A stretch of 64,000 nucleotides of DNA from Vibrio nitrifigilis (GCF_015686695.1 NZ_JADPMR010000004.1:1-64000); one strand, 5' to 3'; shown: positions 46,002 through 55,387, numbered from the stretch's first letter. Numbers and translations are program-made. The notes: a model not told the origin generated them from the sequence alone.

Positions 46002-46883
46002 ATGGAAAGCACATTAGAAATGAGTAGCCAAGGTCCAATCCGTTCTCCTTGGCGAGATTTTTGGCAACGTTTTATGCGCAACCCCATGGCGCTTATGTCT
46101 GGAGGATTTGTATTGTTGCTGGTTATGGTGGCCGTATTCGCTCCACTATTAGCACCCTATGATCCTATGATATCTGACTGGATGGCCATTTCGTCTCCGC
46201 CAAGTTGGGCACACTGGATGGGCACTGACGATTTAGGTCGTGATGTCATGAGCCGGATTATCTATGGTGCGCGTATCTCTATGTATGTGGGGACATTTTC
46301 GGTCACACTGGGTATGGTTGTGGGCATTGTGCTCGGTTTAATTGCTGGGTATTACGGTGGTAAAGTCGACATGTTTATTATGCGCGGTGCTGATGTACTC
46401 TTTGCATTTCCCGGCATGTTATTGGCTATCGCCGTAGTTGCGATTTTGGGTACGGGGTTAAACAACGTCATCGTTGCTGTGGCAGTATTCAGTGTGCCTG
46501 TTTTTGCCCGTATCGTGCGAGCGTCTACTTTATCGCTCAAGCAATCGCCCTATGTGGATGCGGTAAAATGTGTTGGTGCCTCAGACAAACTCATTCTTTT
46601 TCGTCATATTTTACCTGGCACCTTATCCAGTGTGATTGTTTATTTCACGATGCGTATCGGGACGTCGATTTTGACTGCTGCTAGCTTGAGCTTTATTGGA
46701 CTGGGGCCTGAGCCAGATGTGCCCGAGTGGGGTAACATCCTCGCAATGGGGCGTAATATGATGATGGCAGGAATATGGCATGTGAGCGTATTCCCGGGAC
46801 TCGCCATCTTCTTGACCGTACTCGCCTTTAATTTGCTTGGTGATGCGCTGCGCGATACCTTAGACCCTAAATTGAAATCCTAA
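46002..46883 (+). CDS. Peptide ABC transporter permease, DppC/GsiD type
   Basis: The ATG at 46002 sits 8 bases after AGGAG; a GTG two codons earlier is the alternative. The 293-residue protein shows the DppC N-terminal region (FMRNPMALMSGGFVLLLVMVAVFAPLLAPYDP), TDDLGRDVMSRIIYGARIS, and the EAA loop VDAVKCVGASDKLILFRHILPGT. It pairs with the DppB-type permease to form the membrane channel. Confidence 0.93.
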   Translation: MESTLEMSSQGPIRSPWRDFWQRFMRNPMALMSGGFVLLLVMVAVFAPLLAPYDPMISDWMAISSPPSWAHWMGTDDLGRDVMSRIIYGARISMYVGTFSVTLGMVVGIVLGLIAGYYGGKVDMFIMRGADVLFAFPGMLLAIAVVAILGTGLNNVIVAVAVFSVPVFARIVRASTLSLKQSPYVDAVKCVGASDKLILFRHILPGTLSSVIVYFTMRIGTSILTAASLSFIGLGPEPDVPEWGNILAMGRNMMMAGIWHVSVFPGLAIFLTVLAFNLLGDALRDTLDPKLKS

Positions 46884-46910
46884 AGATAAATAAAGACTAA
46901 AAGAAGAGAC

Positions 46911-47963
46911 ATGGATAGTTTACAAGCCCGTATTGATTTAATTCTTGAACGTTGGCGTGATGAGCGCCAACTCGGTTATCGCCATTTTAAAAGTGGTAGC
47001 AATGACAGTATTACTGATGTTGTTGGTGTCACCGTTGGGCATTCCACAATAGATAATGGCGAGCTACAAACGGGTGTCACGGCCATTTCACCGTGCGTAG
47101 AGAATATTTACCAAAATGCTCTCCCTTGTGGTGCAGCGGTGTTAAATGGGTTTGCTAAACCGATTGGTTTAGTACAAATAGAGGAATTAGGTGTACTAGA
47201 AACGCCAATCGTACTGACCAATACATTAAGTGTTGGGCGTGCCTTTACGGGGACAGTCCGACATGTCTTGAAAACCAATCCAGAGATTGGTCGTTCATTA
47301 CCTACGGTTAACCCGTTAGTGCTTGAATGCAATGATGGTTATTTAAACGATATTCAGGCGCTGGCTGTAACCGAAGAAATGGTTATGGAGACACTTGAAA
47401 GCACCGATATAGTCTTTGAAAGGGGCAGTATTGGCGCGGGGCGAGGCATGAGTTGCTTTGCGCTTAAAGGCGGTATCGGGAGCAGTTCTTGTTATGTACC
47501 TGAACTTGATGCCACCCTAGGTGTGTTAGTGCTTGCTAACTTTGGCGCGTTGAGTGCATTGCAGTTAGAGGGAGTGCCAATGGGGAAAACCATAGAGCAA
47601 TACCTGCAGCAACATGCACCGCAAGAGGATAAGGGGTCGATTATCATTCTTATGGCGACTGATGCGCCGTTAGAGGCTCGCCAGCTCAAGCGGATCGCAA
47701 AAAGAGCCGGAGCTGGCTTGGGGCGTTTAGGCAGTTATTGGGGGCATGGTTCGGGCGATATTGCGGTCGCATTTTCAACTTGCTCTCAGCCTTGTCCTCC
47801 TCCTGATGCGCAATTAGATCCGATGCTGCGGGCTGCCGCAGAAGGAACGGAGCGCGCGGTTATCGATGCTTTACTTCAAGCCACTCACGTTCAAGGGTTC
47901 GATGGGCACCAGCGAATGGCATTAAGTGATGTATTGGACGGTTTGGTAAACCAACAAAAATAG
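46911..47963 (+). CDS. P1-family aminopeptidase, DmpA/S58 type
   Basis: The 350-residue protein belongs to the self-cleaving DmpA family of N-terminal nucleophile hydrolases. The expected cleavage is at Gly190-Ser191 in KGGIGSSSCYV, releasing Ser191 as the nucleophile; SITDVVGVTVGHST and ECNDGYLNDI are further family segments. Members remove N-terminal L- or D-amino acids or beta-amino acids from short peptides and amides. The protein has no signal peptide and would act on peptides delivered by the ABC importer. It begins 28 bases after the permease gene. Confidence 0.92.
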   Translation: MDSLQARIDLILERWRDERQLGYRHFKSGSNDSITDVVGVTVGHSTIDNGELQTGVTAISPCVENIYQNALPCGAAVLNGFAKPIGLVQIEELGVLETPIVLTNTLSVGRAFTGTVRHVLKTNPEIGRSLPTVNPLVLECNDGYLNDIQALAVTEEMVMETLESTDIVFERGSIGAGRGMSCFALKGGIGSSSCYVPELDATLGVLVLANFGALSALQLEGVPMGKTIEQYLQQHAPQEDKGSIIILMATDAPLEARQLKRIAKRAGAGLGRLGSYWGHGSGDIAVAFSTCSQPCPPPDAQLDPMLRAAAEGTERAVIDALLQATHVQGFDGHQRMALSDVLDGLVNQQK

Positions 47964-47973
47964 GGACAGTGAG

Positions 47974-48795
47974 ATGAAGATTTTTATTTCAGCCGATATC
48001 GAAGGGATTGCCGGGGTTGTCGCCCCTCAACAATGCCGAGCCGGTAATATTGAATATGAGCAAGCGCGAGCGTTAATGGAACAAGAAGTGAACGCTGCTA
48101 TTGCGGGCGCATTTGACGCCGGCGCCACCAAGGTTGTTGTCGCGGATAGCCATGGCAGCATGACCAACTTGCGCGCGGCGCAATTGGATCCAAGGGCTGA
48201 GTTAGTGTCCAGTAAGCCTCGCCCATTTTCAATGGTGGAAGGGATCGATCATGAGCCTTTCGATGGTCTATTTTTAGTCGGTTATCATAGCGGTGCCGGT
48301 GAAAAAGGTGTCTTAGCCCATACCATTAATGGCGCAGCTTTTTATCGAGTGACAGTGAATGGTCATCCGATGGCGGAAGCCGATTTGTATACGGCGTCCG
48401 CGTGGGAACATAAAGCGCCCCTGCTGTTGGTGACTGGTGATGATCAGTTAGAAAGTTGGATCAACAAACGTTACCCAGAGGTGAGTTATGCCTGTGTGAA
48501 ACGTTATATTTCTACAACGGCCGCACAATCGCTGAGCCCTAAAGATGCTCAGGAAAAAATTCGAGCGGCGGCATTTAATGCGATAGTGAGCCAAACACAA
48601 TTGAAACAATCTCTCCTGGCGGCGCCATATACGTTGGAATTGAGTGCAACGAAACCTGTGATGGCTGATATCTTTGCGTTGGTTCCTGGTGTTGAGCAAG
48701 TGGATGCGCGCACTGTGACTTATACCGCTAATGATATGAAATCATTGATCAGTTTGTTGTGTGCTTTTTCGTATTTAGCCACGACCCAAAGCTAA
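47974..48795 (+). CDS. dppA: D-aminopeptidase, DppA/M55 family
   Basis: The 273-residue protein carries the M55 zinc site at the canonical positions: Asp8 and Glu10 (ISADIEGIAG), His60 (VADSHGS), His105 (VGYHSGAG), Glu135 (MAEAD), and the catalytic-region His116 (LAHT). These match the Bacillus DppA residues in number and spacing. DppA is a ring-shaped decamer that removes D-alanine and related D-residues from peptides. It starts 11 bases after the P1 peptidase and ends the operon. Note that the name dppA here means the D-aminopeptidase, not the dipeptide-binding protein. Confidence 0.93.
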   Translation: MKIFISADIEGIAGVVAPQQCRAGNIEYEQARALMEQEVNAAIAGAFDAGATKVVVADSHGSMTNLRAAQLDPRAELVSSKPRPFSMVEGIDHEPFDGLFLVGYHSGAGEKGVLAHTINGAAFYRVTVNGHPMAEADLYTASAWEHKAPLLLVTGDDQLESWINKRYPEVSYACVKRYISTTAAQSLSPKDAQEKIRAAAFNAIVSQTQLKQSLLAAPYTLELSATKPVMADIFALVPGVEQVDARTVTYTANDMKSLISLLCAFSYLATTQS

Positions 48796-49050
48796 TGTTC
48801 TCTTATATTATTAAAAAATGAGATAAAGGAATATTAAGTTTTGAAATTTTAAAACCTATATAATTCAGTATGATATGTAAGTATATTATGCTGTTTTCTT
48901 GATTTGGGTGAATTTTTCACTTTTAGTAAAGTTTTGTCACAAATTAGCGAGTTCAGGATATTGTAAAACACTAAAAAACAATCAGAATAGTTAGCGTAGC
49001 TACCACTTAGGGATACGCCCTAATTTGTTAATTATCGGAGTTGATACGCT

Positions 49051-49419
49051 ATGAAATTATTGCTGATCCTAATGGCCTCTGTTTCAGGAGGTGTTGCCTC
49101 AGCGGATCATTTTCATTCCTTTCTGCTTGGTTTATCTATTGCAACGCTGGCGGTAGGATGCTGTCATTGGTTTGCGTTCCGTAGTTCGAAATTTCCTGAG
49201 TTAGCGCTGGTGCTATTGATTTGTGGTCTGCTTGCTAAGATTGGTGTGACCGTTGCTGGTGTGATGTGGGGGGTATCGGCTCAAGTGATTACTTCACCAT
49301 TGGTATTCGCCTTGTCATACTTGTTTTTCTCTATTGTCGCGACGTATTTGTGGTTCCGCTATCAAGGGTACTTACTCTCTGTCAAACAGAAAGTGAAAGC
49401 GAAACTGATTCAGGCGTAA
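49051..49419 (+). CDS. Small integral membrane protein, unknown
   Basis: The 122-residue protein has about four hydrophobic segments (LLLILMASVSGGVASA, FLLGLSIATLAVGCCHWFAF, LALVLLICGLLAKIGVTVAGVMW, LVFALSYLFFSIVATYLWF) and a short basic tail. A GGAG site precedes the ATG. No family was recognised. It is a single-gene unit ended by a strong terminator. Confidence 0.7.
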   Translation: MKLLLILMASVSGGVASADHFHSFLLGLSIATLAVGCCHWFAFRSSKFPELALVLLICGLLAKIGVTVAGVMWGVSAQVITSPLVFALSYLFFSIVATYLWFRYQGYLLSVKQKVKAKLIQA

Positions 49420-49444
49420 AAGCTAAATCAAGCTCTTATGACTT

Positions 49445-49472
49445 TAAGGCTCTGCACATAGCAGAGCCTTTT
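49445..49472. terminator. Terminator between the small membrane gene and the hydrolase gene
   Basis: AAGGCTCTGC / GCAGAGCCTT stem, 5-base loop, TTTT tail. Confidence 0.85.
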
Positions 49473-49482
49473 ACGTTGTTGT

Positions 49483-50697
49483 CTATTGTTTCACGGCAAA
49501 TTGTTTATCTAGCCAAGCATAGGCGAAGTCTTGCATGTCTTTAGTGAAAATATGGGTTTTGCTAGGCCAAACTTTCGTCACTAACTTATCTCCAGCATGA
49601 TTCGCATCCCATATCTGATGGAGTTTGCCATATGCTTCTTTAACTGATGAAACAGGGAAAAGCGTGTCTTTGCCCCCGTTATAAAACAGCATGGGTTTGG
49701 GGGCAGCAATCCCTGCTACGTCAGGGTAATCAAAATAGCGCGCCATAAATGGATATAACATGGTAAATGCCGATTGGCCTTTTAACTGATTATTACCAGG
49801 AACCATTAAGCCTTTCATGGTGCCCATCCAACAATCTACGATTCCCGCGGTAATATCGGGCGAGAGAGCGGCGAGCTGCCAAGAACGAAATGCTCCCATG
49901 GAGAATCCCACTGATGCTACACGAGTTTTATCGACATAAGGCTGATTGGCGAGAAATTTTGCTGCGCGCAGGTCATCTAATGCGATGATGCCTGCAAACG
50001 AACTGCCTAAGTTGTAGAGGTTAGATGCAAGTGCTTGCTGTGAATCGGTTTTAAATCCGGCAACAGAGCGATCGCCCCAACCCAAGGCATCAATCGACAA
50101 GACAACATAGCCATGTTTTGCCAGTTCATCTCCAGGAAAGCGATCCGTAAAATATTTATGCGCCCACTGTTTAGATGAGGCGAGACGTTTAGGGTCATTC
50201 CATGTTTCGACAAATTTTTCTTTCCCGATATCAAAGCGCGCGCCATGGTCGTGAAGAAATAGCGCCGCAGGGAATGGGCCCTTGCCTTTTGGAACCAACA
50301 TTAGCGCCATTACGCGACTTTCATCATCAATATTGAATACGACTTTTTGTGCAATGTAACTGCCTCGATCAATGTGATCAATGACGACAGGATCAAAGGG
50401 AGAATTAGCTTGATAGGGAATTATGATCTCTTCAGCTTTAGCCAGAGCTTTGTGATGCCAAGCAACGGGGTTGAGGCCAGTATGAAACGCCATCGTATAG
50501 GGCATGTGATGGGCTTTGAGTTTCTTATAAAACAGAGGGAAACTGCGATCAGGAGAATCTATCTCTTGAGTATCGTAGGTTGCCTTTGTGGTGGCTGTGA
50601 TAGGGTTCGTGGTGCTAGGTTGAGTGTTAGCGATAGCCAAAGGGCTTAGAAAGTTAAAGCAACCGATGGCTAACGCCAAAGTAGAGAGTTTTCTCAT
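49483..50697 (-). CDS. Secreted alpha/beta hydrolase, acetyl-esterase/dienelactone-hydrolase-like
   Basis: The 404-residue protein has a signal peptide (LSTLALAIGCFNFLSPLAIA) and an alpha/beta hydrolase core: the oxyanion region AALFLHDHGARFD, the nucleophile Ser in VASVGFSMGAFRSWQLAA, an acidic residue in FYNGGKDTLFPV and the catalytic His in SKTHIFTKDMQ. Its long N-terminal extension and the DHGARFD loop recall the large dienelactone-hydrolase-like/acetyl-xylan-esterase group. In a genome with secreted arabinan enzymes, deacetylation of plant or algal polysaccharide is a sensible guess, not a demonstrated role. Confidence 0.8.
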   Translation of the reverse strand: MRKLSTLALAIGCFNFLSPLAIANTQPSTTNPITATTKATYDTQEIDSPDRSFPLFYKKLKAHHMPYTMAFHTGLNPVAWHHKALAKAEEIIIPYQANSPFDPVVIDHIDRGSYIAQKVVFNIDDESRVMALMLVPKGKGPFPAALFLHDHGARFDIGKEKFVETWNDPKRLASSKQWAHKYFTDRFPGDELAKHGYVVLSIDALGWGDRSVAGFKTDSQQALASNLYNLGSSFAGIIALDDLRAAKFLANQPYVDKTRVASVGFSMGAFRSWQLAALSPDITAGIVDCWMGTMKGLMVPGNNQLKGQSAFTMLYPFMARYFDYPDVAGIAAPKPMLFYNGGKDTLFPVSSVKEAYGKLHQIWDANHAGDKLVTKVWPSKTHIFTKDMQDFAYAWLDKQFAVKQ

Positions 50698-50933
50698 GGG
50701 TAATCCTTATATTCGTTAGCAAAATGTATTGTTGCAAAGTATAAAAATGAAACGATGGTTTAATTTATATTATTGCCATTTTGTCGTGGGTTACTCGGAT
50801 CACAAATGCTCGGTTTTGAATTTGGGATTATTCGGCGTAGGTCCGATTTTTGAATTTTACGACCTTTGAGCTAGCGACAGATTTACGGTTCACTTTTACG
50901 CTTAATGGAATGACCAATGATCGGAGCTTACAA

Positions 50934-51167
50934 ATGGCCGAGACGCTATTTTGGGTAGAAAAGAGCATTCTTGTTTTAGGTATTCTATGTTTAATAACAA
51001 GCATGATTGCTTATGGTAGGCGTAGTCATGATTGGCAAGGTGTGATAACGATGTTTTTTAAGCGCGTTCCCTTGTCGATCGGCGAATTTAAGTGGTATCG
51101 GCTTGGTATTACTTTGGTAATTTTAGCGGTAATTTTGCGGATTGTGGTGTTAACTCTGTGGCCGTAA
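50934..51167 (+). CDS. Small two-helix membrane protein
   Basis: ATG 50934 with GGAG about 9 bases upstream gives a 77-residue protein with two membrane helices (ILVLGILCLITSMIAYG and LGITLVILAVILRIVVLTLW) around a basic loop. A longer frame from 50850 lacks a ribosome site. Family unknown. Confidence 0.65.
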   Translation: MAETLFWVEKSILVLGILCLITSMIAYGRRSHDWQGVITMFFKRVPLSIGEFKWYRLGITLVILAVILRIVVLTLWP

Positions 51168-51280
51168 GTGGTCCAACAAGTCCCTGATTTATAAAATGTT
51201 ACTTCTAGATGACTGCCTGAAACCGGTTTTAGGTATACACTTATTGATGGATTTTAAATAACGAACAAAAGGATGGTGGC

Positions 51281-52285
51281 ATGACACTCCCCGTACTTAT
51301 CTGTGATGACTCGGCGTTAGTGCGCAAACAGATGGCGCGCTCGTTACCCGCTTCGTTAAATGCAGATATAAGCTTCGCCGTCCATGGCTTAGATGCGCTT
51401 GAACAGATGAAAGAAACAGAGTTCAAGTTAATGTTTCTCGATTTAACCATGCCCGAACTCGATGGCTATGGAACTCTTGAGGAAATGCAAAAGCGTGGTA
51501 TCCCTACCCCGGTGGTAGTGGTTTCTGGGGACATTCAGCCAAAAGCGAAAGAACGCGTATTAGCGCTAGGCGCAAAAGCGTTTATTCAAAAACCGTTAGA
51601 TAAAAGTACACTCAATCTTGTATTGAAAGAGGTGATTGCGCCACCTCAGCAAACGCAAATTGTGCCGCAAAAGACACTTGAGCTCCCTATTTTAAAAAGG
51701 CGCGACATTTATATGGAAGTGGCCAACGTGTCAATTGGCCGTGCCGCTGATGCACTCGCACGTCATTTTGATGTGTTTGTTCATTTACCCTTACCAAACG
51801 TGAATATTCTGGAACTTAGCGAACTGCATATGGCGCTGAGAGATTTGGCAGATAACGACCACGTATCAGGCGTGTGCCAAGGTTTTAGCGGTGAGGGGAT
51901 CGCCGGAGAAGCGTTAGTGTTATTGAGTGATTCGAGTGTCTCGGATCTCAAGAAGTTAATGAAAGTGCCTGCGGAAAGTGAAGAACTCGAAGAACTGGAA
52001 CTGTTAATGGATGTCTCGAATATCCTAGTCGGGTCCTTTCTCAATGGGTTAGGTGAACAAGCGGAAGTGCGCTTTTTTCAGGGCTCTCCGGTTCTTCTTG
52101 GCCAGCATATACCGATCGAATCAGTTATTCGTTCAACCACAGGGTCTTTTCATAAAACCATGACGTTCGAAGTCAGCTATACGATTGATCAAACGTCGAT
52201 TCGTTGTGACTTATTGTTTATGTTTGTCGATGAGTCGCTACCCCTACTCGATAATAAGCTGTCTTATTTAATGGAGGACTTTTAA
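51281..52285 (+). CDS. Response regulator with CheC-type phosphatase domain
   Basis: The 334-residue protein has a receiver domain (residues 1-120) with the acidic pair CDD, phospho-acceptor Asp54 in MFLDLTMPELDGYG and Lys104 in FIQKPLD. Residues 140-330 form a CheC-like domain with both phosphatase helices: Glu146..Asn149 with Pro172 exactly 23 residues on, and Asp244..Asn247 with Pro270 again 23 residues on. CheC-type proteins remove phosphate from CheY. The first site is canonical (ExxN), the second has Asp for Glu. The fusion of receiver and phosphatase suggests self-limiting control of a phosphorelay. The next gene overlaps its stop by one base. Confidence 0.9.
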   Translation: MTLPVLICDDSALVRKQMARSLPASLNADISFAVHGLDALEQMKETEFKLMFLDLTMPELDGYGTLEEMQKRGIPTPVVVVSGDIQPKAKERVLALGAKAFIQKPLDKSTLNLVLKEVIAPPQQTQIVPQKTLELPILKRRDIYMEVANVSIGRAADALARHFDVFVHLPLPNVNILELSELHMALRDLADNDHVSGVCQGFSGEGIAGEALVLLSDSSVSDLKKLMKVPAESEELEELELLMDVSNILVGSFLNGLGEQAEVRFFQGSPVLLGQHIPIESVIRSTTGSFHKTMTFEVSYTIDQTSIRCDLLFMFVDESLPLLDNKLSYLMEDF

Positions 52286-52737
52286 TGCTGTCACTTCCTG
52301 CTGAATTTGAACAGTTTCACTGGATGGTCGATATGGTACAAAATGTCGACATGGGGCTAGTGGTACTTGATAAAGAATATAAGGTACAAGTTTGGAATGG
52401 GTTTATGACTCACCACAGCGGCGTGCAATCTCACGATGCGCTGGGTAAGACGATCTTCGAACTTTTTCCAGAGATCCCTCAAGATTGGTTTTGCCTAAAG
52501 ACCAAACCGGTGTATGACTTAGGTTGCCGGAGTTTCATTACTTGGCAACAACGGCCGTACTTATTTAAGTGTCGTAACGTAAGACCCGTTACACAACAAG
52601 CGGATTTTATGTATCAAAACATCACCTTGAACCCGATGCGTACTCCCACCGGTGTGGTGAGTTCGATGTTCTTGTCGGTTCAAGATGCAACGTCGGAAGC
52701 GTTAGCTTCCATAGAAGCTCGAGAAAATGCTAAATAA
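52285..52737 (+). CDS. Single-domain PAS protein coupled to the REC-CheC regulator
   Basis: The ATG overlaps the preceding stop as TAATG, with GGAGG 7 bases earlier, so the two genes are translationally coupled. The 150-residue protein is essentially one PAS domain: DMGLVVLDKEYKVQVWNGFMTHHSG (about 22-46), ALGKTIFELFPEI and the terminal strand VVSSMFLSVQDATSE. There is no kinase, GGDEF or receptor domain attached. It probably delivers a redox or ligand signal to the REC-CheC protein or to a kinase encoded elsewhere. Confidence 0.88.
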   Translation: MLSLPAEFEQFHWMVDMVQNVDMGLVVLDKEYKVQVWNGFMTHHSGVQSHDALGKTIFELFPEIPQDWFCLKTKPVYDLGCRSFITWQQRPYLFKCRNVRPVTQQADFMYQNITLNPMRTPTGVVSSMFLSVQDATSEALASIEARENAK

Positions 52738-52762
52738 GCCAAGGAATTCTTTGGCTTTTTTT
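52737..52762 (+). terminator. Terminator after the PAS gene
   Basis: AGCCAA / TTGGCT stem followed by seven T. Confidence 0.85.
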
Positions 52763-52791
52763 GTACACTGATAGCCTATTCTCTCGACAAT

Positions 52792-54276
52792 ATGGTGATT
52801 GTAATGCCTCTTCCTACAACGTTTTACACAGCACAGCAAGTTAAACAAGGTGAAGTACAGGCGGCCAAAGCGAGAGGGCTCGAGATGTTCAGTTTAATGG
52901 AACGAGCCGGGCAAGGGGTATTTACCATTGCTTTAGCTCAGTATCCCTCTTCTCAGCACTGGTTGGTTTGTTGTGGCGGTGGTAATAACGGTGGTGATGG
53001 TTATATTGCTGCGCGTCTTGCCAAAGCAATGGGTCATCAAGTCACAGTGTGGCAGGTCGGAAATCCAGAAAAACTTAAAGGCGATGCACTTACTGCGTAT
53101 TACCATTGGCTCGATCAAGGGGGCGATGTGTACCCAATCGATGACCATGTCCCACGTGACGTCGACCTTATTATTGATGGCTTATTAGGTACAGGCCTAA
53201 GTGGGCCTGTTCGTGAGCCAATCAGTGATTTAATCGATACTATCAATAACAGTGGTAAACCTGTAGTTGCCATTGATATCCCTTCTGGCCTTAGCTCTAA
53301 TACAGGCTCGGTGCTTGGTAAGGCAATTAAAGCTCAGCACACCATCAGTTTTATCGGGTTAAAGCAAGGTTTGGTCACCGGACAAGCGCGTAACTATGTT
53401 GGCAAATTACACTTTGCAGGCCTTGGGGTTTCAGAAAACTTTGATGAACAAAACACGCCCACACTGAAAGCCATTGAACCACGATTTATTCGTCAATGTT
53501 TAAAACCTCGTCAACCATGTGCGCATAAAGGTCACCATGGCAAAGCGGTATTAATTGGCGGAAATAGGGGAATGGGCGGAGCGATGATGCTTTGTGCACA
53601 AGCCTGTACTCGAATTGGTAGTGGTTTAACAGCCGCTCTCGTCCATTCGGATAATATGACTGCGATGCTCACTGTGGCACCAGAAGTAATGACAGGCAGT
53701 TGGGAAGTAGACAACCTTAAGCAGCGCACTGAATGGTGTAATGTGATTGGTCTGGGTCCAGGTTTAGGGCGAGGCAAAGATGGACGAGCTATTTTTGAGC
53801 AAGTGCAATCTATTGATAAGCCGAAAGTTCTAGATGCTGACGCACTCTTTTTCTTAGCCGAAAATCCCAACCATGATGATAAGCGTATTATCACGCCACA
53901 TCCTGCCGAAGCTGCACGTTTGCTTGGGGCGAGTGTGGAGCTGGTTGAAACCGATCGCTTTAAAGCCATTCACTCTCTTCACGAAAAGTACGGCGGGGTA
54001 ATTGTACTTAAAGGTGCAGGTACCTTGATCTACGATGGTTCACAAACCTATGTGTGTTTGGCTGGCAACCCTGGTATGGCGACTGGAGGAATGGGGGATG
54101 TGTTAACTGGCATTATTACTGCTCTGCTTGCTCAGGGAGTTCCGCTATGTGAGGCTGCTCGAGCAGGTGTTTTGGTTCATAGCCAAGCGGCAGACAAAGA
54201 CGCTGAGCTAAAAGGCGAACGTGGATTACTTGCGAGCGATTTGCTGCCTCACCTACGTTCACTAGTCAACTATTAG
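52792..54276 (+). CDS. nnr: Bifunctional NAD(P)HX epimerase/dehydratase
   Basis: The 494-residue protein joins the YjeF N-terminal epimerase (CCGGGNNGGDGYIAARLAK, then DLIIDGLLGTGLSG) with the C-terminal ribokinase-like dehydratase (IGGNRGMGGAMMLCAQA, VIGLGPGLGRG and NPGMATGGMGDVLTGII). It repairs damaged, hydrated NADH and NADPH. An alternative ATG lies four codons in. It follows the PAS gene terminator and is likely a separate unit. Confidence 0.94.
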   Translation: MVIVMPLPTTFYTAQQVKQGEVQAAKARGLEMFSLMERAGQGVFTIALAQYPSSQHWLVCCGGGNNGGDGYIAARLAKAMGHQVTVWQVGNPEKLKGDALTAYYHWLDQGGDVYPIDDHVPRDVDLIIDGLLGTGLSGPVREPISDLIDTINNSGKPVVAIDIPSGLSSNTGSVLGKAIKAQHTISFIGLKQGLVTGQARNYVGKLHFAGLGVSENFDEQNTPTLKAIEPRFIRQCLKPRQPCAHKGHHGKAVLIGGNRGMGGAMMLCAQACTRIGSGLTAALVHSDNMTAMLTVAPEVMTGSWEVDNLKQRTEWCNVIGLGPGLGRGKDGRAIFEQVQSIDKPKVLDADALFFLAENPNHDDKRIITPHPAEAARLLGASVELVETDRFKAIHSLHEKYGGVIVLKGAGTLIYDGSQTYVCLAGNPGMATGGMGDVLTGIITALLAQGVPLCEAARAGVLVHSQAADKDAELKGERGLLASDLLPHLRSLVNY

Positions 54277-54317
54277 CCAACAATCACAACTAAACAATCA
54301 CCACTATTAGAAACTCG

Positions 54318-54357
54318 ACTGACTATGGCGGCCTTTACATGGTCCTCCATAGTCAGT
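54318..54357. terminator. Hairpin between the convergent nnr and ldhA genes
   Basis: ACTGACTATGG / CCATAGTCAGT 11-bp perfect stem with an 18-base loop; followed by a T-rich stretch. Confidence 0.7.
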
Positions 54358-54385
54358 GATTTCCTTTTGATGTTATCGAAATGGT

Positions 54386-55387
54386 TTAGTCGAATGTCAC
54401 TAACTCATTGCCTGATAGTGTCTTTTTCTCAAACGCTTCAATACTGGCTAATGTTGTCTGCGCGATATTGCGTAGCGCATCGACGGTTAAAAACGCTTGA
54501 TGTCCGGTAAACAATACGTTGTGGCATGAAGATAGGCGGCGGAAGATGTCGTCTTTAATGACATCATTGGATTTATCTTGGAAGAAAAGATCTTTCTCGT
54601 TGTCATAAACATCTAATCCCAATGAGCCAATCTTGCCTTGTTTTAATGCCTCAATTGCTGCAGCAGAATCCAATAATTCCCCGCGGCTTGTATTGATGAT
54701 CATTACGCCATCTTTCATTTGTGCGAAAGCCTTCTCATTGAGGAGGTGACGGTTTTCATCTGTCATTGGGCAGTGCAACGAAATGATGTCGCACTGCGGA
54801 AACATCTCTTCCAGCGAAACGTAATGTGCACCGAGCTCAATTGCGATTGGATTTTGGTATGGATCGTAACAAACCACATTCATCCCTAAACCTCTCAGGA
54901 TGCGTATGGTTGCAATACCAATTTTTCCGGTGCCGATCACGCCCGCCGTTTTACCGAAGAAGTTAAACCCGACCAACCCCTCAAGATTAAAGTTAGCCTC
55001 GCGTGTACGCTGATACGCTTTGTGGTAACGGCGGTTTAGGCTCATCATCAAGCCAACGGCATGTTCAGCGACCGCCTCAGGCGAATAAGCAGGCACACGA
55101 ACCACTTGCATGCCTAGTTGCTTAGCGGTATGCAAATCGACTTTGTCGTAGCCGGCACAACGCATTGCAATGAGGCGAGTGCCTCCCGCATACAGTTGTG
55201 TTAATACATCTGAACTTAAATCATCATTAACAAATGCACAGACCACTTTGCAGCCGCGTGCCATTTGTGCGGTGGTTGCGGTTAAACGAAAATCGTGAAA
55301 TGTCAGACGAAAAGGCAAGTCTCCCAACACCTTGTTGAAAGATGACTGATCGTAAGACTTAGCACTAAAGAAGGCGACATCGATCAT
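54386..55387 (-). CDS. ldhA: D-lactate dehydrogenase (fermentative)
   Basis: The start at 55387 (MIDVAFFSAKSYDQ) is preceded by GAGGAGAATAAA; longer frames lack such a site. The 333-residue product closely follows E. coli LdhA: RCAGYDKVDLHTAKQLGMQVVRVPAYSPEAVAEHA, the nucleotide loop GVIGTGKIG, NTSRGELLDS (catalytic Arg), and LFTGHQAFLT (catalytic His). It reduces pyruvate to D-lactate with NADH during fermentation. Confidence 0.95.
   Translation of the reverse strand: MIDVAFFSAKSYDQSSFNKVLGDLPFRLTFHDFRLTATTAQMARGCKVVCAFVNDDLSSDVLTQLYAGGTRLIAMRCAGYDKVDLHTAKQLGMQVVRVPAYSPEAVAEHAVGLMMSLNRRYHKAYQRTREANFNLEGLVGFNFFGKTAGVIGTGKIGIATIRILRGLGMNVVCYDPYQNPIAIELGAHYVSLEEMFPQCDIISLHCPMTDENRHLLNEKAFAQMKDGVMIINTSRGELLDSAAAIEALKQGKIGSLGLDVYDNEKDLFFQDKSNDVIKDDIFRRLSSCHNVLFTGHQAFLTVDALRNIAQTTLASIEAFEKKTLSGNELVTFD

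Noticed and set aside
53532..53969. 145-codon minus-strand ORF inside nnr
   Set aside because: Antisense shadow of a conserved bifunctional enzyme.
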